The notes under the pieces: model-generated
What the model was told of the DNA's origin: nothing
Seen by the model: only the letters and a program-made list of their open reading frames with translations
The model's database searches: none
Assembly (NCBI RefSeq): GCF_947496485.1
Contig: NZ_CANMCZ010000001.1
Span: 987,596 to 1,051,595 of the forward strand
DNA: 64,000 bases
Source: an uncultured Winogradskyella sp.
GTDB lineage: Bacteria > Bacteroidota > Bacteroidia > Flavobacteriales > Flavobacteriaceae
Reading direction: 5' to 3'
In this document: in pieces, positions 22,297 to 32,003 of the stretch
Layout of the letters: each line of letters starts with the position of its first letter
Position numbering within the stretch: position 1 is the stretch's first letter
Made by a program: the position numbers and the translations under genes

Positions 22297-23346
22297 ATGG
22301 ATTTCAAAAAAGAACTAATTAACTGGTACTCAATTCATAAGCGCGAATTACCATGGCGTGAGACTGAAAACCCATATTACATTTGGCTTTCAGAAATAAT
22401 TCTACAGCAAACGCAAGTCAAACAAGGCTTGCCTTATTACATCGCATTTGTAAAACAGTATCCTACAGTTTTTGACCTTGCCAACGCATCTGAAGAGTCT
22501 GTTTTAAAACTCTGGCAAGGTCTTGGTTATTACTCAAGAGCTCGTAATCTATATACAACAGCAAAACACATTGCATTTAATCTTAATGGGCAATTTCCCA
22601 ATAATTATAAAGATCTATTAAAACTGAAAGGCGTAGGTGATTATACAGCGAGCGCTATAGCATCTATCGCTTTTAATGAAGTTGCTGCAGTTGTAGATGG
22701 TAATGTCTATAGAGTATTGGCACGTTATTTTGGAATTGACACAGCTATAAATTCAACTACTGGAATTAAAGCGTTTAAAGCATTAGCTTCTACTTTAATT
22801 GATACACAACAGCCTGCAACTTATAATCAAGCGATTATGGAGTTTGGTGCCAAACAATGCAAACCAAAAAATCCTGATTGTATGGTTTGCCCAATTAAAA
22901 ATGGATGTGTTGCACTTCAGAAGAGTTTAGTCGATTCGCTACCTGTAAAATTAAAGAAAACCAAAGTCACCACTAAGTATTTCAATTTTTTAGTCTGTGT
23001 GGATAAGAACAACAATGCTTTATTCGAAAAACGACAAAACAAAGGTATTTGGCAGAACCTATATCAATTTCCTTTAGTTGAATCTGAAAAAAGTTTGAAT
23101 ACAGACGAATTTCATCTTCTAAATTTAGAAAACACTGTTTTAGAATATACTGATTTTGATTATGCATTGTATAATGAGATTGATAAGGTACATAAACTAT
23201 CGCATCAACATCTTTATACTAAATTCTGGATTGTTGAGATTGACGAGCTTCCCAAAACAGCTATATCTATTAATAACCTTGAAAAATATCCTGCTCCTGT
23301 ACTGATTAGTGACTTTATAAATGAATTCAATTTTTCTAGTTTATAA
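22297..23346 (+). CDS. mutY: A/G-specific adenine glycosylase MutY
   Basis: 349 residues. The helix-hairpin-helix and catalytic region LKGVGDYTASAIASIAFNEV with the catalytic Asp in VVDGNVYRVLARYF, the iron-sulfur motif C-x6-C-x2-C-x5-C (CKPKNPDCMVCPIKNGC), and a C-terminal NUDIX-like domain that recognises 8-oxoguanine. It removes adenine mispaired with 8-oxoG. First gene of mutY-ssb-gldE-gldD, the order known in Flavobacterium johnsoniae. The ATG at 22297 fits the family start (FKKELINWYSIHKRELPWR). Confidence 0.97.
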   Translation: MDFKKELINWYSIHKRELPWRETENPYYIWLSEIILQQTQVKQGLPYYIAFVKQYPTVFDLANASEESVLKLWQGLGYYSRARNLYTTAKHIAFNLNGQFPNNYKDLLKLKGVGDYTASAIASIAFNEVAAVVDGNVYRVLARYFGIDTAINSTTGIKAFKALASTLIDTQQPATYNQAIMEFGAKQCKPKNPDCMVCPIKNGCVALQKSLVDSLPVKLKKTKVTTKYFNFLVCVDKNNNALFEKRQNKGIWQNLYQFPLVESEKSLNTDEFHLLNLENTVLEYTDFDYALYNEIDKVHKLSHQHLYTKFWIVEIDELPKTAISINNLEKYPAPVLISDFINEFNFSSL

Positions 23347-23417
23347 AAATCATAAATTTTTACTACTTTTAATGAAGTGCTTTCAAAAAGACTAACTTTA
23401 CAAAAAATTAACTAATT

Positions 23418-23864
23418 ATGTCAGGAACATTGAATAAAGTAATGCTAATAGGGAACTTAGGTGACGAAGTAAAAATGCATTATTTTGATGATAAGAATTG
23501 TGTTGGGCGTTTTCCTTTGGCAACAAGCGAAAGCTACACTAATAAGCAAACAAACGAACGCATTACTAATACCGAATGGCATAATATTGTGGTCAGAAAT
23601 AAAGCTGCTGAAATTTGTGAAAAATACTTATCAAAAGGTGATAAAGTATATATTGAAGGTAGAATAAAAACTAGAAAATGGACGGATGATAAAGGTATGG
23701 ATCGCTATTCTACAGAAATTCAATGCGATGAGTTTACGTTCTTAACCAATAAGAATGAGCAGAAACAACCACAACCATCTCAGGCACCAAATACGACTTC
23801 TCAACCACATCAACCAGAACAAAATAGCGTTGTGCCAGATGGTGATGACGATTTACCATTCTAA
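23418..23864 (+). CDS. ssb: Single-stranded DNA-binding protein
   Basis: 148 residues. The OB fold covers about residues 3-108 (LNKVMLIGNLGDEVKMHYFDD, then WHNIVVRNKAAEICEKYLSKGDKVYIEGR), then a Gln/Pro-rich flexible linker, and the acidic tip DGDDDLPF that recruits replication and repair partners. It is tetrameric in other bacteria. Placed 71 bases after mutY and 22 bases before gldE, in the conserved order. The ATG at 23418 fits. Confidence 0.97.
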   Translation: MSGTLNKVMLIGNLGDEVKMHYFDDKNCVGRFPLATSESYTNKQTNERITNTEWHNIVVRNKAAEICEKYLSKGDKVYIEGRIKTRKWTDDKGMDRYSTEIQCDEFTFLTNKNEQKQPQPSQAPNTTSQPHQPEQNSVVPDGDDDLPF

Positions 23865-23886
23865 AATAATTTAATATCATTTTATC

Positions 23887-25206
23887 TTGGACCCAGAACC
23901 CACGGTTTTAATTTCAAATTTATTAGTTACTAATACTTCTTTTATTACAAGTATTGTATTACTTATTGTATTGCTTGGATGTTCTGCTTTAATCTCTGGA
24001 GCCGAAGTAGCTTTGTTTTCATTAACCAAATCTAATATCGATGAAGGTTTAGAAAACAAATCTACACCTATGGAGATAATTGCAAAACTATTAGAACGTC
24101 CAAAGAAGTTATTAGCCACGATATTGGTTGCCAATAATTTTATCAATATTGCCATTGTTTTGTTATTTGCATTTATAGGAGAAACGCTCTTTAAGACAGT
24201 TACACAACCCATCATAAGATTTCTATTAGAAGTTGTATCAGCAACGTTTCTAATCTTACTTTTTGGAGAAATTATTCCTAAAATTTATGCGAGCAGAAAT
24301 AGTGTGAAATTTTCTTCTTTTATGGCAAGACCGTTAAAGGTACTAGACGTTTTATTTTCACCTCTAAGTTTACCAATGCGCTATGTGACCATTAAAATTC
24401 AGAATAAGTTCGGCAAACAACGTTCTAATCTTAGCGTGGATCAATTATCACAAGCATTAGAGCTCACCAATGACGAGGATACTACGCATGAAGAACAAAA
24501 ACTCTTGCAAGGAATTGTATCGTTTGGTAATACAGATACGAAGCAAGTAATGCGTCCTCGAATTGACTTGTTTGCTCTTAATATCGATACTCCTTTTGAA
24601 ACCATTATTAAAGACATTATTGATAATGGATACTCTAGAATTCCTGTATACGAAGAAAGTATAGACTCTATAAAGGGTGTGCTTTATGTAAAGGATTTAT
24701 TACCACATTTAAACAAGAAAAAATTTGACTGGACAACCATTTTGCGTGAACCCTTTTTTGTGCCAGCTAATAAGAAATTAGATGATCTAATGGTCGAATT
24801 TCAGACTAAAAAAGTGCATCTGGCTGTGGTAGTGGACGAATATGGAGGAACATCTGGTTTGGTATCATTAGAAGATATTATTGAAGAAATTGTAGGTGAC
24901 ATCAGTGACGAATATGACGACGATGATTTAATATTTACTAAAATAGATAATAACAATTATAGTTTTGAAGGTAAAACACCTTTAAAGGATGTTTATAAAA
25001 TTGTAGGTATTGAAGATGACACTGACTTTGAGAGTATAAAAGGAGAAGCAGAGACACTTGCGGGCTTTGTTCTAGAAATATCTGGAGGTTTCCCTAGAAT
25101 AGGAAGTAAAATAAATTTTAAAAATTACGTTTTTACTATAGAGGCTTTAGAACGAAAGCGCATAAAACAAATTAAACTAACACTACTCAATACTACTGCG
25201 GAATGA
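23887..25206 (+). CDS. gldE: Gliding-motility protein GldE (CBS-domain membrane protein)
   Basis: 439 residues. About three or four membrane segments in the first 150 residues (DUF21/CNNM type), two CBS domains (about 200-330, with YSRIPVYEESIDSIKGVLYVKDLL and VHLAVVVDEYGGTSGLVSLEDIIEEIVG), and a C-terminal CorC/HlyC transporter-associated domain. The start is a TTG at 23887 giving MDPEPT, as in other GldE proteins; no better start exists. In F. johnsoniae gldE is linked to gliding and can suppress some gldB defects. It overlaps gldD by four bases (ATGA), so the two are translationally linked. Ion transport activity is possible but unproven. Confidence 0.93.
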   Translation: MDPEPTVLISNLLVTNTSFITSIVLLIVLLGCSALISGAEVALFSLTKSNIDEGLENKSTPMEIIAKLLERPKKLLATILVANNFINIAIVLLFAFIGETLFKTVTQPIIRFLLEVVSATFLILLFGEIIPKIYASRNSVKFSSFMARPLKVLDVLFSPLSLPMRYVTIKIQNKFGKQRSNLSVDQLSQALELTNDEDTTHEEQKLLQGIVSFGNTDTKQVMRPRIDLFALNIDTPFETIIKDIIDNGYSRIPVYEESIDSIKGVLYVKDLLPHLNKKKFDWTTILREPFFVPANKKLDDLMVEFQTKKVHLAVVVDEYGGTSGLVSLEDIIEEIVGDISDEYDDDDLIFTKIDNNNYSFEGKTPLKDVYKIVGIEDDTDFESIKGEAETLAGFVLEISGGFPRIGSKINFKNYVFTIEALERKRIKQIKLTLLNTTAE

Positions 25207-25772
25207 AAAGAATAGTTATACCTATATTAAGCCTTTTTTTGATAGGTTGTGGAGATGATCCTCTACCTAAACCAAAAGGATATTTAAGACTAGAGTATCC
25301 TAAAGCCAACTATGAAAAGGCCAGTATTCCACTACCCTTCTCATTTGAGAAAAACACGCTGGCTGAACCGATAAGTTCAGTTAAATCTTCTGGTTCAACC
25401 AAAGGTGTGGATATTAAATATCCAGGCTTAAAAGCCACCATATATCTTTCTTATAAAGGTGTTTCAAATGGAAATTTGGATAGCTTATTACGAGATGCAC
25501 AGAACTTAACGCAAAAGCACACTATTAAAGCAGATGAAATAGCTAGCAACTTTTTTGAAAATGAAGAAGAGAAAGTATATGGTATGCTATACGAAATTGG
25601 TGGTGATGCTGCTTCACAATCGCAATTCTATGTTACAGACAGCATTAACCACTTTCTAAGCGGTTCTTTATACTTTTACGCTAAACCAAATTATGATTCT
25701 TTATATCCTGCATCGGAGTATCTAAAAAAGGATATTAAACGCATTATGGAGACTGTTGAATGGAAGAAATAA
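25203..25772 (+). CDS. gldD: Gliding-motility lipoprotein GldD
   Basis: 189 residues. A lipoprotein signal MKRIVIPILSLFLIGCGDDP with the lipobox Cys at residue 16, followed by the family stretch LPKPKGYLRLEYPKANYEKA. GldD is required for gliding and for normal type IX secretion in F. johnsoniae, where it is a membrane lipoprotein of unknown mechanism. The ATG overlaps the gldE stop. The finding of gldE-gldD next to ssb-mutY supports a flavobacterial origin and the potential for gliding or T9SS. Confidence 0.96.
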   Translation: MKRIVIPILSLFLIGCGDDPLPKPKGYLRLEYPKANYEKASIPLPFSFEKNTLAEPISSVKSSGSTKGVDIKYPGLKATIYLSYKGVSNGNLDSLLRDAQNLTQKHTIKADEIASNFFENEEEKVYGMLYEIGGDAASQSQFYVTDSINHFLSGSLYFYAKPNYDSLYPASEYLKKDIKRIMETVEWKK

Positions 25773-25811
25773 AACTTTTAATACACTTACAATAATTCAA
25801 CAACAACAAAC

Positions 25812-25842
25812 AAAAAAAACCGCCTCGATATGAAGCGGTTTA
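25812..25842 (-). terminator. Terminator of the TonB receptor/lipoprotein unit
   Basis: AAACCGC (25817-25823) pairs with GCGGTTT (25835-25841) around an 11-base loop. On the minus strand the stem is followed by T residues (A-run 25812-25819). It ends the unit 25860-30188 and lies 18 bases past its stop. Confidence 0.7.
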
Positions 25843-25859
25843 ACTTATTTAATATAAAA

Positions 25860-27527
25860 TTAGCTTGTCAGTTCTTCATAGAGTGCTTGTGTTATCCACT
25901 CTCCTTGATACTTAATCATTTCCCATTCCTCAGTTGAATTTCCAGGAGCCCAAGTCGCTATAGTAAGAACATACTTTTGAAGTTCTTCTGCATTTGGATC
26001 TAAATTATCTAGAATAACATCTAGAGCTGTAATAAGCATCTCGTCAGTCCAAGTACCTGTTCTATTAAAATTACCAAAACTATCAAGGTTATCAACAGCA
26101 GATTCAAATCCTGCAACATCTGCCAGTGCTGCAACTACCGCAGCATAATCTGCACCTACTAAAGTATAACGGATAGTATTATCTGGTACCCAAACACCTT
26201 CATCATAACCAAATTGAAGAGATGTAGTAATAGTAGACTCATGTGGCGTCCATTCACCCTCAATTACCGTATAAGATTGACCTCTAGTTCCTAATCCTGA
26301 ATTACTAGAGAAATACTTGTAAATCACAAAGATTTGATCTTCTTCTTGAGCAAAAGGATATGTAAGATTTAAAAATGTAGGAATGTAATTATCTGCAGGT
26401 GTACTTGAACTAAAATTATCAAAACGACCAGGTTGACCAGATTCTTCACCCATAGAATCGTAATCTGACGTACTTAAATAATAAACATCCTCTGCTGGCT
26501 CCCAAGAACCGCTTTCATATACAAAAAATTCTCCTTTAGCATTTGTATCTCCAGAAACACCTAGTACTCTTATCGCAAAATCTTGGACTCTCCATCTTGG
26601 AGAATCTGAATCAGTAGAACTATACTTAAGTCCAACATGAATAGTTTCCCCATCATAAGCAGAAAAATCAAAATCTTCAGATGTTGTTAAACTTCCATAA
26701 ATTGTTTTATCAAATGGTAAAGCTGTCCAATTGGCAGCAGACACATCTCCACCTGTAGTGTAATCTGTCGCAATCATAATGTCAATCAAGGTATCGTCAC
26801 CTAAGAAATCTATTTCTTGAGTGATTTGAAATAACAAATCAGACTCACCGGTTAAATCTATCTCAGGAGAGATAAGCCATTCTTCTAGAGCATTTGCACC
26901 ACCATCAAAGCCAGAACCCTGTACGTTAGCTGAACCTACTGTCCAACCCAATTCATCAGGTCCAGAAACAGATATCAACTCAAAACTATCATAGTCTGCA
27001 GGAAATGCTGCACTATACAAACTAGCTAAACCGATTTCTGGTGTTTCAAAATATTGATCATATTCAGCTAACACAATCTGACCTTCAACGGGTGAAGCAA
27101 TTTGAGCAGCTAAAACTGCAGGGATTTGTTCTGTAGCATCAACATTAGGGTAAAATCCAAAAGCGTCACTTCCCGTTGTTGCATAATCTGCATTAGAAAA
27201 TCCATATACATCAGCACCTGTAAAATCGCTTAAACCTTCTGCAGAACCTATAAATAAATTATAGTTTACTAAAACTGAAGAACCTTGTCCCCAAGATGGA
27301 TATTTATCAGACAATAGCATAGGAATAGAATCCTTAGCCTGATCTTCGGAGTTAAAGCTACCAAAACCTAAATTAAGATCATCGTAATCATCGTCCGTTA
27401 ATGTATATTCGTCATTTCCAACTACTGGATTAGCTTGAGCATCGATATCTTCATTAATATCTTCTATAGGATTACAACCAATAATGGTTATGCCTATAAA
27501 CGCTAATAAATAAATTATTTTTTTCAT
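25860..27527 (-). CDS. Lipoprotein with choice-of-anchor-J/DUF5017-like region, receptor partner
   Basis: 555 residues. A lipoprotein signal, MKKIIYLLAFIGITIIGC with Cys18, then an acidic stretch. A central region (about 180-320) has EEWLISPEIDLTGESDLLFQ and WTALPFDKTIYGS, which resemble the choice-of-anchor-J or DUF5017 beta-sandwich. C-terminal repeats around WEPAEDVYYLSTSDYDSMG and WVPDNTIRYTLVGADYAAV share a W.P-x-D...Y pattern and suggest two or three related units. It lies 12 bases after the TonB-dependent receptor gene and is likely a surface-exposed partner, in the manner of SusC/SusD pairs, though it is not a SusD homologue. Substrate unknown. Confidence 0.72.
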   Translation of the reverse strand: MKKIIYLLAFIGITIIGCNPIEDINEDIDAQANPVVGNDEYTLTDDDYDDLNLGFGSFNSEDQAKDSIPMLLSDKYPSWGQGSSVLVNYNLFIGSAEGLSDFTGADVYGFSNADYATTGSDAFGFYPNVDATEQIPAVLAAQIASPVEGQIVLAEYDQYFETPEIGLASLYSAAFPADYDSFELISVSGPDELGWTVGSANVQGSGFDGGANALEEWLISPEIDLTGESDLLFQITQEIDFLGDDTLIDIMIATDYTTGGDVSAANWTALPFDKTIYGSLTTSEDFDFSAYDGETIHVGLKYSSTDSDSPRWRVQDFAIRVLGVSGDTNAKGEFFVYESGSWEPAEDVYYLSTSDYDSMGEESGQPGRFDNFSSSTPADNYIPTFLNLTYPFAQEEDQIFVIYKYFSSNSGLGTRGQSYTVIEGEWTPHESTITTSLQFGYDEGVWVPDNTIRYTLVGADYAAVVAALADVAGFESAVDNLDSFGNFNRTGTWTDEMLITALDVILDNLDPNAEELQKYVLTIATWAPGNSTEEWEMIKYQGEWITQALYEELTS

Positions 27528-27539
27528 TTTTCTAATTTT

Positions 27540-30188
27540 TTAAAATTTAATTGTTGCTCCTACACTGAAAGTTCTTCCGAAACCATAATAAACTAAAGCT
27601 TTTTGAGCACTTGAATCTTCCCCATCTAAAGCATCAGCTATATAATGTGTATTGAATACGTTATTCATTCTAGCAATTAATGTTGCCTCGAAATTACCAA
27701 ATGGGAAACTATGAGATATTGCTGTATCAAACACTCCGTACGCAGGGACTTCCCATGGTTGAATTGGATCTGTAGCCAATATCGCATCTATTTCTGCTTG
27801 TATTTCTTCTGGTGTAAGACCTGTTTCATCCACATCCACACCCCTGTCACTAGGATTAAAGTCTGAATAAAGATTTCCAAAGTAATTATAATCTACGGTG
27901 ATCCTGGTATTAACTCCAAATTTATAACTTGCTCCTAATGCCATTGTAGTTTGAGCCGCATCGCCCACTTTTAAACCAGCTATATGTAAATTAACAGGTG
28001 AATCATCAATTTCTTCTTGTTCTTCGTCAAAAATTCGAACATTTTCAATATTATCTTCCCATATCCAATCACCTAAAGATGCCATACCAGTTAAAGTAAG
28101 TCTGTCTGTAGCTCTGTAAACAAAATCAACCTCAACACCTTGGTGAATAGCGTTTACACCTAATAAATTTGCAAATGCTGTTTCTTCTTCATTTAATTGA
28201 AAGCCCAAAGTCTCTGTTCTATCTCTCCATGCTGTTCTATATAAATTGACATTTGCAGATAATTTTTCGCCTCTAAATCCGTAACCAAGCTCAAAACTAA
28301 TGATCTTTTGATTTTCTGCATTTTTATTAATTTCTTCATTATTAAACTCAGGAAACACAGCATCAAAATCTGCTGCTTTTTCAAAGTAACCCAAATTAAC
28401 AAAAACATTATGATTATTATCTATCCTATAGTTTCCACCACCTTTGGCACCAAAACCAAAGAAATTGAAACGGTCTGTTTCTCTTAATGGATCGTCAGCA
28501 GTGTACTGAAAATAATCAATTCTCTTATAAGATGTATTAGAGGCATTTAATGCGATAAACGTATTAAATTTTTCGCTGATATCGTATTCTAATTGTGCAA
28601 AAGCACCTAACCAACCCACTTTACCATCATTGTGATAATCTATTTTATCTCCTTCTCTTGCAACACCTGTTGGATTATTTACATTATCTTCATTTATTAT
28701 AAACTGACCACCTAATAAGTCTGTAACTTCTCTGAAGTGAATTCCAGTATAATCTCTAAAATCTAAACCTGCTAACAAGACCATATCATCGGTTAAATCA
28801 GTCTTTAAGGTAGATAATACACCATACCAGTTATGATCATTACGAGATGCTCTTAAAGCTGCATTAGATCCGTTTGCTCCATTAGCGATATTTTCCGCAA
28901 CAATTCTATCAAAATCTAATGGGCCAAAGTTACCAATTCTGTATTCGTCACTTGTAAATTTAGATCTTCCATCTGCTATCTCTTCAAAGCCTGTAACTTC
29001 AGAATCACTACCAAGGGTTCCACCACCACCACCAGAGCCAAACGATACATATGCTGCAGTAGAGATACTTGTTTTATCACTTAGATCCCAATAGTGATTT
29101 AATGAAATTTGCGGTTTGTGATAAAAGTTATCTTCTATAGAAGTAAGTTGACCATTTTTGTAACCCCAATCTTGGTTATATTTTATACCATCTGGATTAT
29201 TTCTAAAAGTCTCAATAGTCTGTCTGTTTTGTCTCTGACCATGACGTTGTTTTGCACCAAATGCTGTAAATGAAATTTTATGCTGGTCATTAATTTCTTT
29301 TGAAACATTTAGAAAATAAGACACTGCGTTAAACTGAGTTCCTCTTACATAACCATCTCCATCTGTTTTTGCAGCTGAAACAGTAGCAGCCCAACCACTA
29401 TCCATTAGACCTGTTGAATATGTCACACCAAATTTAGTATAACCATCATTACCTAAAGTGGTTAATATATTACCACCTTCTTCAGCATCTGTAGTCTTGG
29501 TTAAAATATTAATAGTTCCACCAATAGAAGGTACTGCAACTCTAGCAGCTCCTAAACCTCTTTGTACTTGCATAGTGCTTGTAACATCTCCTAAACCTGC
29601 CCAGTTACTCCAAAATACACGACCATTTTCCATGTCGTTTACTGGAACACCGTTAATCATAACGGCAACATTCTCCGAACTAAATCCACGCAAGTTAATA
29701 CGACCATCACCAAATCCACCACCAGCTTTGGTAGCATATACACCTGGAGTCGATTTTAATACCTCGGGAAACTCTTGAGTTCCTAATTTTAATTGAATGT
29801 CAGCAGCTTTTACCGTAGAAACCGCAACTGGTGTTTTTCTATCAACGGCCACTGAAGCTACAATCATAATTTCATCGAGTCCTACATCACTAGACATTAA
29901 TGTGATAGTTCCTAAATCTGTATCTCCATTAAAAGCTAATGTTTGACTAACATAACCTACATAAGAAATAACCACCTCACCAGAGTTAGAATCAGAATTT
30001 AAAGTAAAATTTCCTTCAAAATTTGAAGTTGTACCATTAGTAGTTCCTTTTACTATGATGTTAGCACCAGGAAGTGGTGAGTTTAAATCACCATCTATAA
30101 TCTTACCTGTTACGGTACTTTGTGCATACATAACTGTTGAGAACAATGTCAAAACAGCAATACATAAAAATTGATTAAATTTTTTCAT
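27540..30188 (-). CDS. TonB-dependent receptor with carboxypeptidase-like N-domain
   Basis: 882 residues. Signal peptide MKKFNQFLCIAVLTLFSTVMYAQ, then a carboxypeptidase regulatory-like domain (about 24-105, VTGKIIDGDLNSPLPGANIIVKGT), plug domain (about 115-225, with FPEVLKSTPGVYATKAGGGFGDGRINLRGF and MINGVPVNDMENGRVFWSNW), and a beta-barrel ending FGRTFSVGATIKF. This is the SusC-like plan. The partner lipoprotein follows after 12 bases. No sugar-degrading gene is in the unit, so the cargo may be a peptide, metal complex or polymer; it cannot be read from the sequence. Promoter at 30225-30232. Confidence 0.93.
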   Translation of the reverse strand: MKKFNQFLCIAVLTLFSTVMYAQSTVTGKIIDGDLNSPLPGANIIVKGTTNGTTSNFEGNFTLNSDSNSGEVVISYVGYVSQTLAFNGDTDLGTITLMSSDVGLDEIMIVASVAVDRKTPVAVSTVKAADIQLKLGTQEFPEVLKSTPGVYATKAGGGFGDGRINLRGFSSENVAVMINGVPVNDMENGRVFWSNWAGLGDVTSTMQVQRGLGAARVAVPSIGGTINILTKTTDAEEGGNILTTLGNDGYTKFGVTYSTGLMDSGWAATVSAAKTDGDGYVRGTQFNAVSYFLNVSKEINDQHKISFTAFGAKQRHGQRQNRQTIETFRNNPDGIKYNQDWGYKNGQLTSIEDNFYHKPQISLNHYWDLSDKTSISTAAYVSFGSGGGGGTLGSDSEVTGFEEIADGRSKFTSDEYRIGNFGPLDFDRIVAENIANGANGSNAALRASRNDHNWYGVLSTLKTDLTDDMVLLAGLDFRDYTGIHFREVTDLLGGQFIINEDNVNNPTGVAREGDKIDYHNDGKVGWLGAFAQLEYDISEKFNTFIALNASNTSYKRIDYFQYTADDPLRETDRFNFFGFGAKGGGNYRIDNNHNVFVNLGYFEKAADFDAVFPEFNNEEINKNAENQKIISFELGYGFRGEKLSANVNLYRTAWRDRTETLGFQLNEEETAFANLLGVNAIHQGVEVDFVYRATDRLTLTGMASLGDWIWEDNIENVRIFDEEQEEIDDSPVNLHIAGLKVGDAAQTTMALGASYKFGVNTRITVDYNYFGNLYSDFNPSDRGVDVDETGLTPEEIQAEIDAILATDPIQPWEVPAYGVFDTAISHSFPFGNFEATLIARMNNVFNTHYIADALDGEDSSAQKALVYYGFGRTFSVGATIKF

Positions 30189-30224
30189 ATAAAATTTAAG
30201 TTAAATTGATTTTTTTAATTAGCG

Positions 30225-30232
30225 CAAAATTA
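30225..30232 (-). promoter_or_regulatory. Likely promoter -7 box of the TonB receptor unit
   Basis: TAATTTTG on the minus strand at 30225-30232 matches TAnnTTTG and lies about 36 bases upstream of the receptor ATG. The upstream TTG box is not clear. The gap up to the pgi stop at 30352 has no other structure. Confidence 0.4.
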
Positions 30233-30351
30233 CGCAAAACTGTAGTGAAAACATTAAGATAATGTTAACAATTAAGCCGCACGAAGTTAATTATAGATTT
30301 CCTAAATTTTATGCACGCATAATTAAATTTATTAAAACTTTTTAACAAATT

Positions 30352-31998
30352 TTAACAATTTTCTTTATAAAAAGTAACTAAACCTTGAGTAGATGCATCA
30401 TGCTTTGAAGATGAATTGTCTTCTTTAAGCTCTTTTAGAATGGATTTTGCCAATTGTTTACCCAATTCAACACCAAATTGATCATAGCTGTAGATGTTCC
30501 AAACAATACCTTGAACAAAGATTTTATGCTCGTACATAGCTATCAATTTCCCCAAACTCTCTGGTGTAAGTTTTTGAATTAAGAGTGATGTTGTTGGTTT
30601 ATTACCTTCAAAAATTTTGAATGGAGTTAGTGTATTAATTTCTTCTTGAGAAAGTGAATTTTCATTAAATTCAGATCGCACTTCTGCTTCAGTTTTACCA
30701 TTCATTAAGGCTTCTGTCTGCGCGAAGTAATTAGACATTAATTTATCGTGATGGTCTTTATTTCCATAAAGTGACTCTACAAAACCTATAAAGTCTGCTG
30801 GAATCAATTTTGTGCCTTGATGAATTAATTGAAAAAAAGCATGCTGTGAGTTTGTTCCTGGTTCTCCCCAAATTAATGTACCTGTTTGATAGTTAACTTT
30901 GTTGCCATCTCTATCTACGCTTTTACCATTACTTTCCATAATCCCTTGTTGAAGATAGGTCGCAAACTGATTTAAGTACTGTGTGTAGGGAATTATAGCT
31001 TCACTTTCGGCTTCAAAAAAATTGTTATACCAAATGGTTAGTAAAGCAGAAATAACAGGAATGTTATTTTCAAAATCAGATGATCTAAAATGTTCATCCA
31101 TTTTATGTGCTCCTTCTAATAGGCTTTCATAATTCTTATAGCCTAAAGCTAAACTGATTGTTAAGCCTACGGCACTCCACAAAGAAAAACGACCACCAAC
31201 CCAATCTTTCATTGGAAAAATATTCGTTTCTTCAATTCCAAAAGCTTTTACACTATTTATATTAGTAGAAACTGCAACAAAATGTTTAGAAACTGCTTCT
31301 TTTGGTTGTGATTCTAAAAACCAAGCTCGTATTGAATTAGCATTAGATAATGTCTCTTGCGTAGTAAACGTTTTAGAGACTATGACAAAAAGTGTAGTTT
31401 CTGGATTTAAGTTTTTTATGACTTCTTGGTAATGATCTCCATCAACATTACTTACAAAATGAGTGGTTAAATGATTTTTATAATATTGAAGCGAATCTAC
31501 AACCATTGCTGGTCCAAGATCTGAACCTCCGATACCTATATTTACAACATCTGTAATTACTTTTCCTGTAAAACCCTTGTGATTACCGTTAACCACTGAA
31601 TTTGTAAAGTCTTCTATTTTTTTCTTTACTTCATGTACCTCAGGAATCACATTTACTCCATCTACTAATACCTTAGCGTTTTTAGGAGCTCTTAATGCTG
31701 TATGCAATACCGCTCTGCTTTCAGTAGCGTTTATGATATCCCCTTCAAAATATTTTGAAATAGCATCTTTTAATTGCACCTCATTTGCTAAGTCTAATAA
31801 TAAATCTAAAGTTTCCTTTGTTATTCTGTTTTTAGAAAAATCAACATAAAAGTCTTCCCACTTTATGGTTAAGTCCTTTGCTCTCTGAGCATCAGATTTA
31901 AACAGGTCTTTTAAATGTTTTGATTTTATATGGTCGAAATGTGATTGTAATTTTTTCCAGGAGTTTGTGGATGTTGGATTGGTCGCTTTTAATGCCAT
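30352..31998 (-). CDS. pgi: Glucose-6-phosphate isomerase
   Basis: 548 residues, usual for bacterial Pgi. Conserved features are VNIGIGGSDLGPAMV, the FVVSNVDGDH-like stretch (HFVSNVDGDHYQE), GGRFSLWSAVGL, and the catalytic Glu in the MESNGKSVDRDGN region followed by WGEPGTNSQHAFFQLIHQGTKLIPADF. It interconverts glucose 6-phosphate and fructose 6-phosphate. Last gene of the unit DUF3108, TDO, M23 and pgi (minus strand), with only five bases between the M23 stop and its start. Confidence 0.97.
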   Translation of the reverse strand: MALKATNPTSTNSWKKLQSHFDHIKSKHLKDLFKSDAQRAKDLTIKWEDFYVDFSKNRITKETLDLLLDLANEVQLKDAISKYFEGDIINATESRAVLHTALRAPKNAKVLVDGVNVIPEVHEVKKKIEDFTNSVVNGNHKGFTGKVITDVVNIGIGGSDLGPAMVVDSLQYYKNHLTTHFVSNVDGDHYQEVIKNLNPETTLFVIVSKTFTTQETLSNANSIRAWFLESQPKEAVSKHFVAVSTNINSVKAFGIEETNIFPMKDWVGGRFSLWSAVGLTISLALGYKNYESLLEGAHKMDEHFRSSDFENNIPVISALLTIWYNNFFEAESEAIIPYTQYLNQFATYLQQGIMESNGKSVDRDGNKVNYQTGTLIWGEPGTNSQHAFFQLIHQGTKLIPADFIGFVESLYGNKDHHDKLMSNYFAQTEALMNGKTEAEVRSEFNENSLSQEEINTLTPFKIFEGNKPTTSLLIQKLTPESLGKLIAMYEHKIFVQGIVWNIYSYDQFGVELGKQLAKSILKELKEDNSSSKHDASTQGLVTFYKENC

Positions 31999-32003
31999 TA
32001 TAA

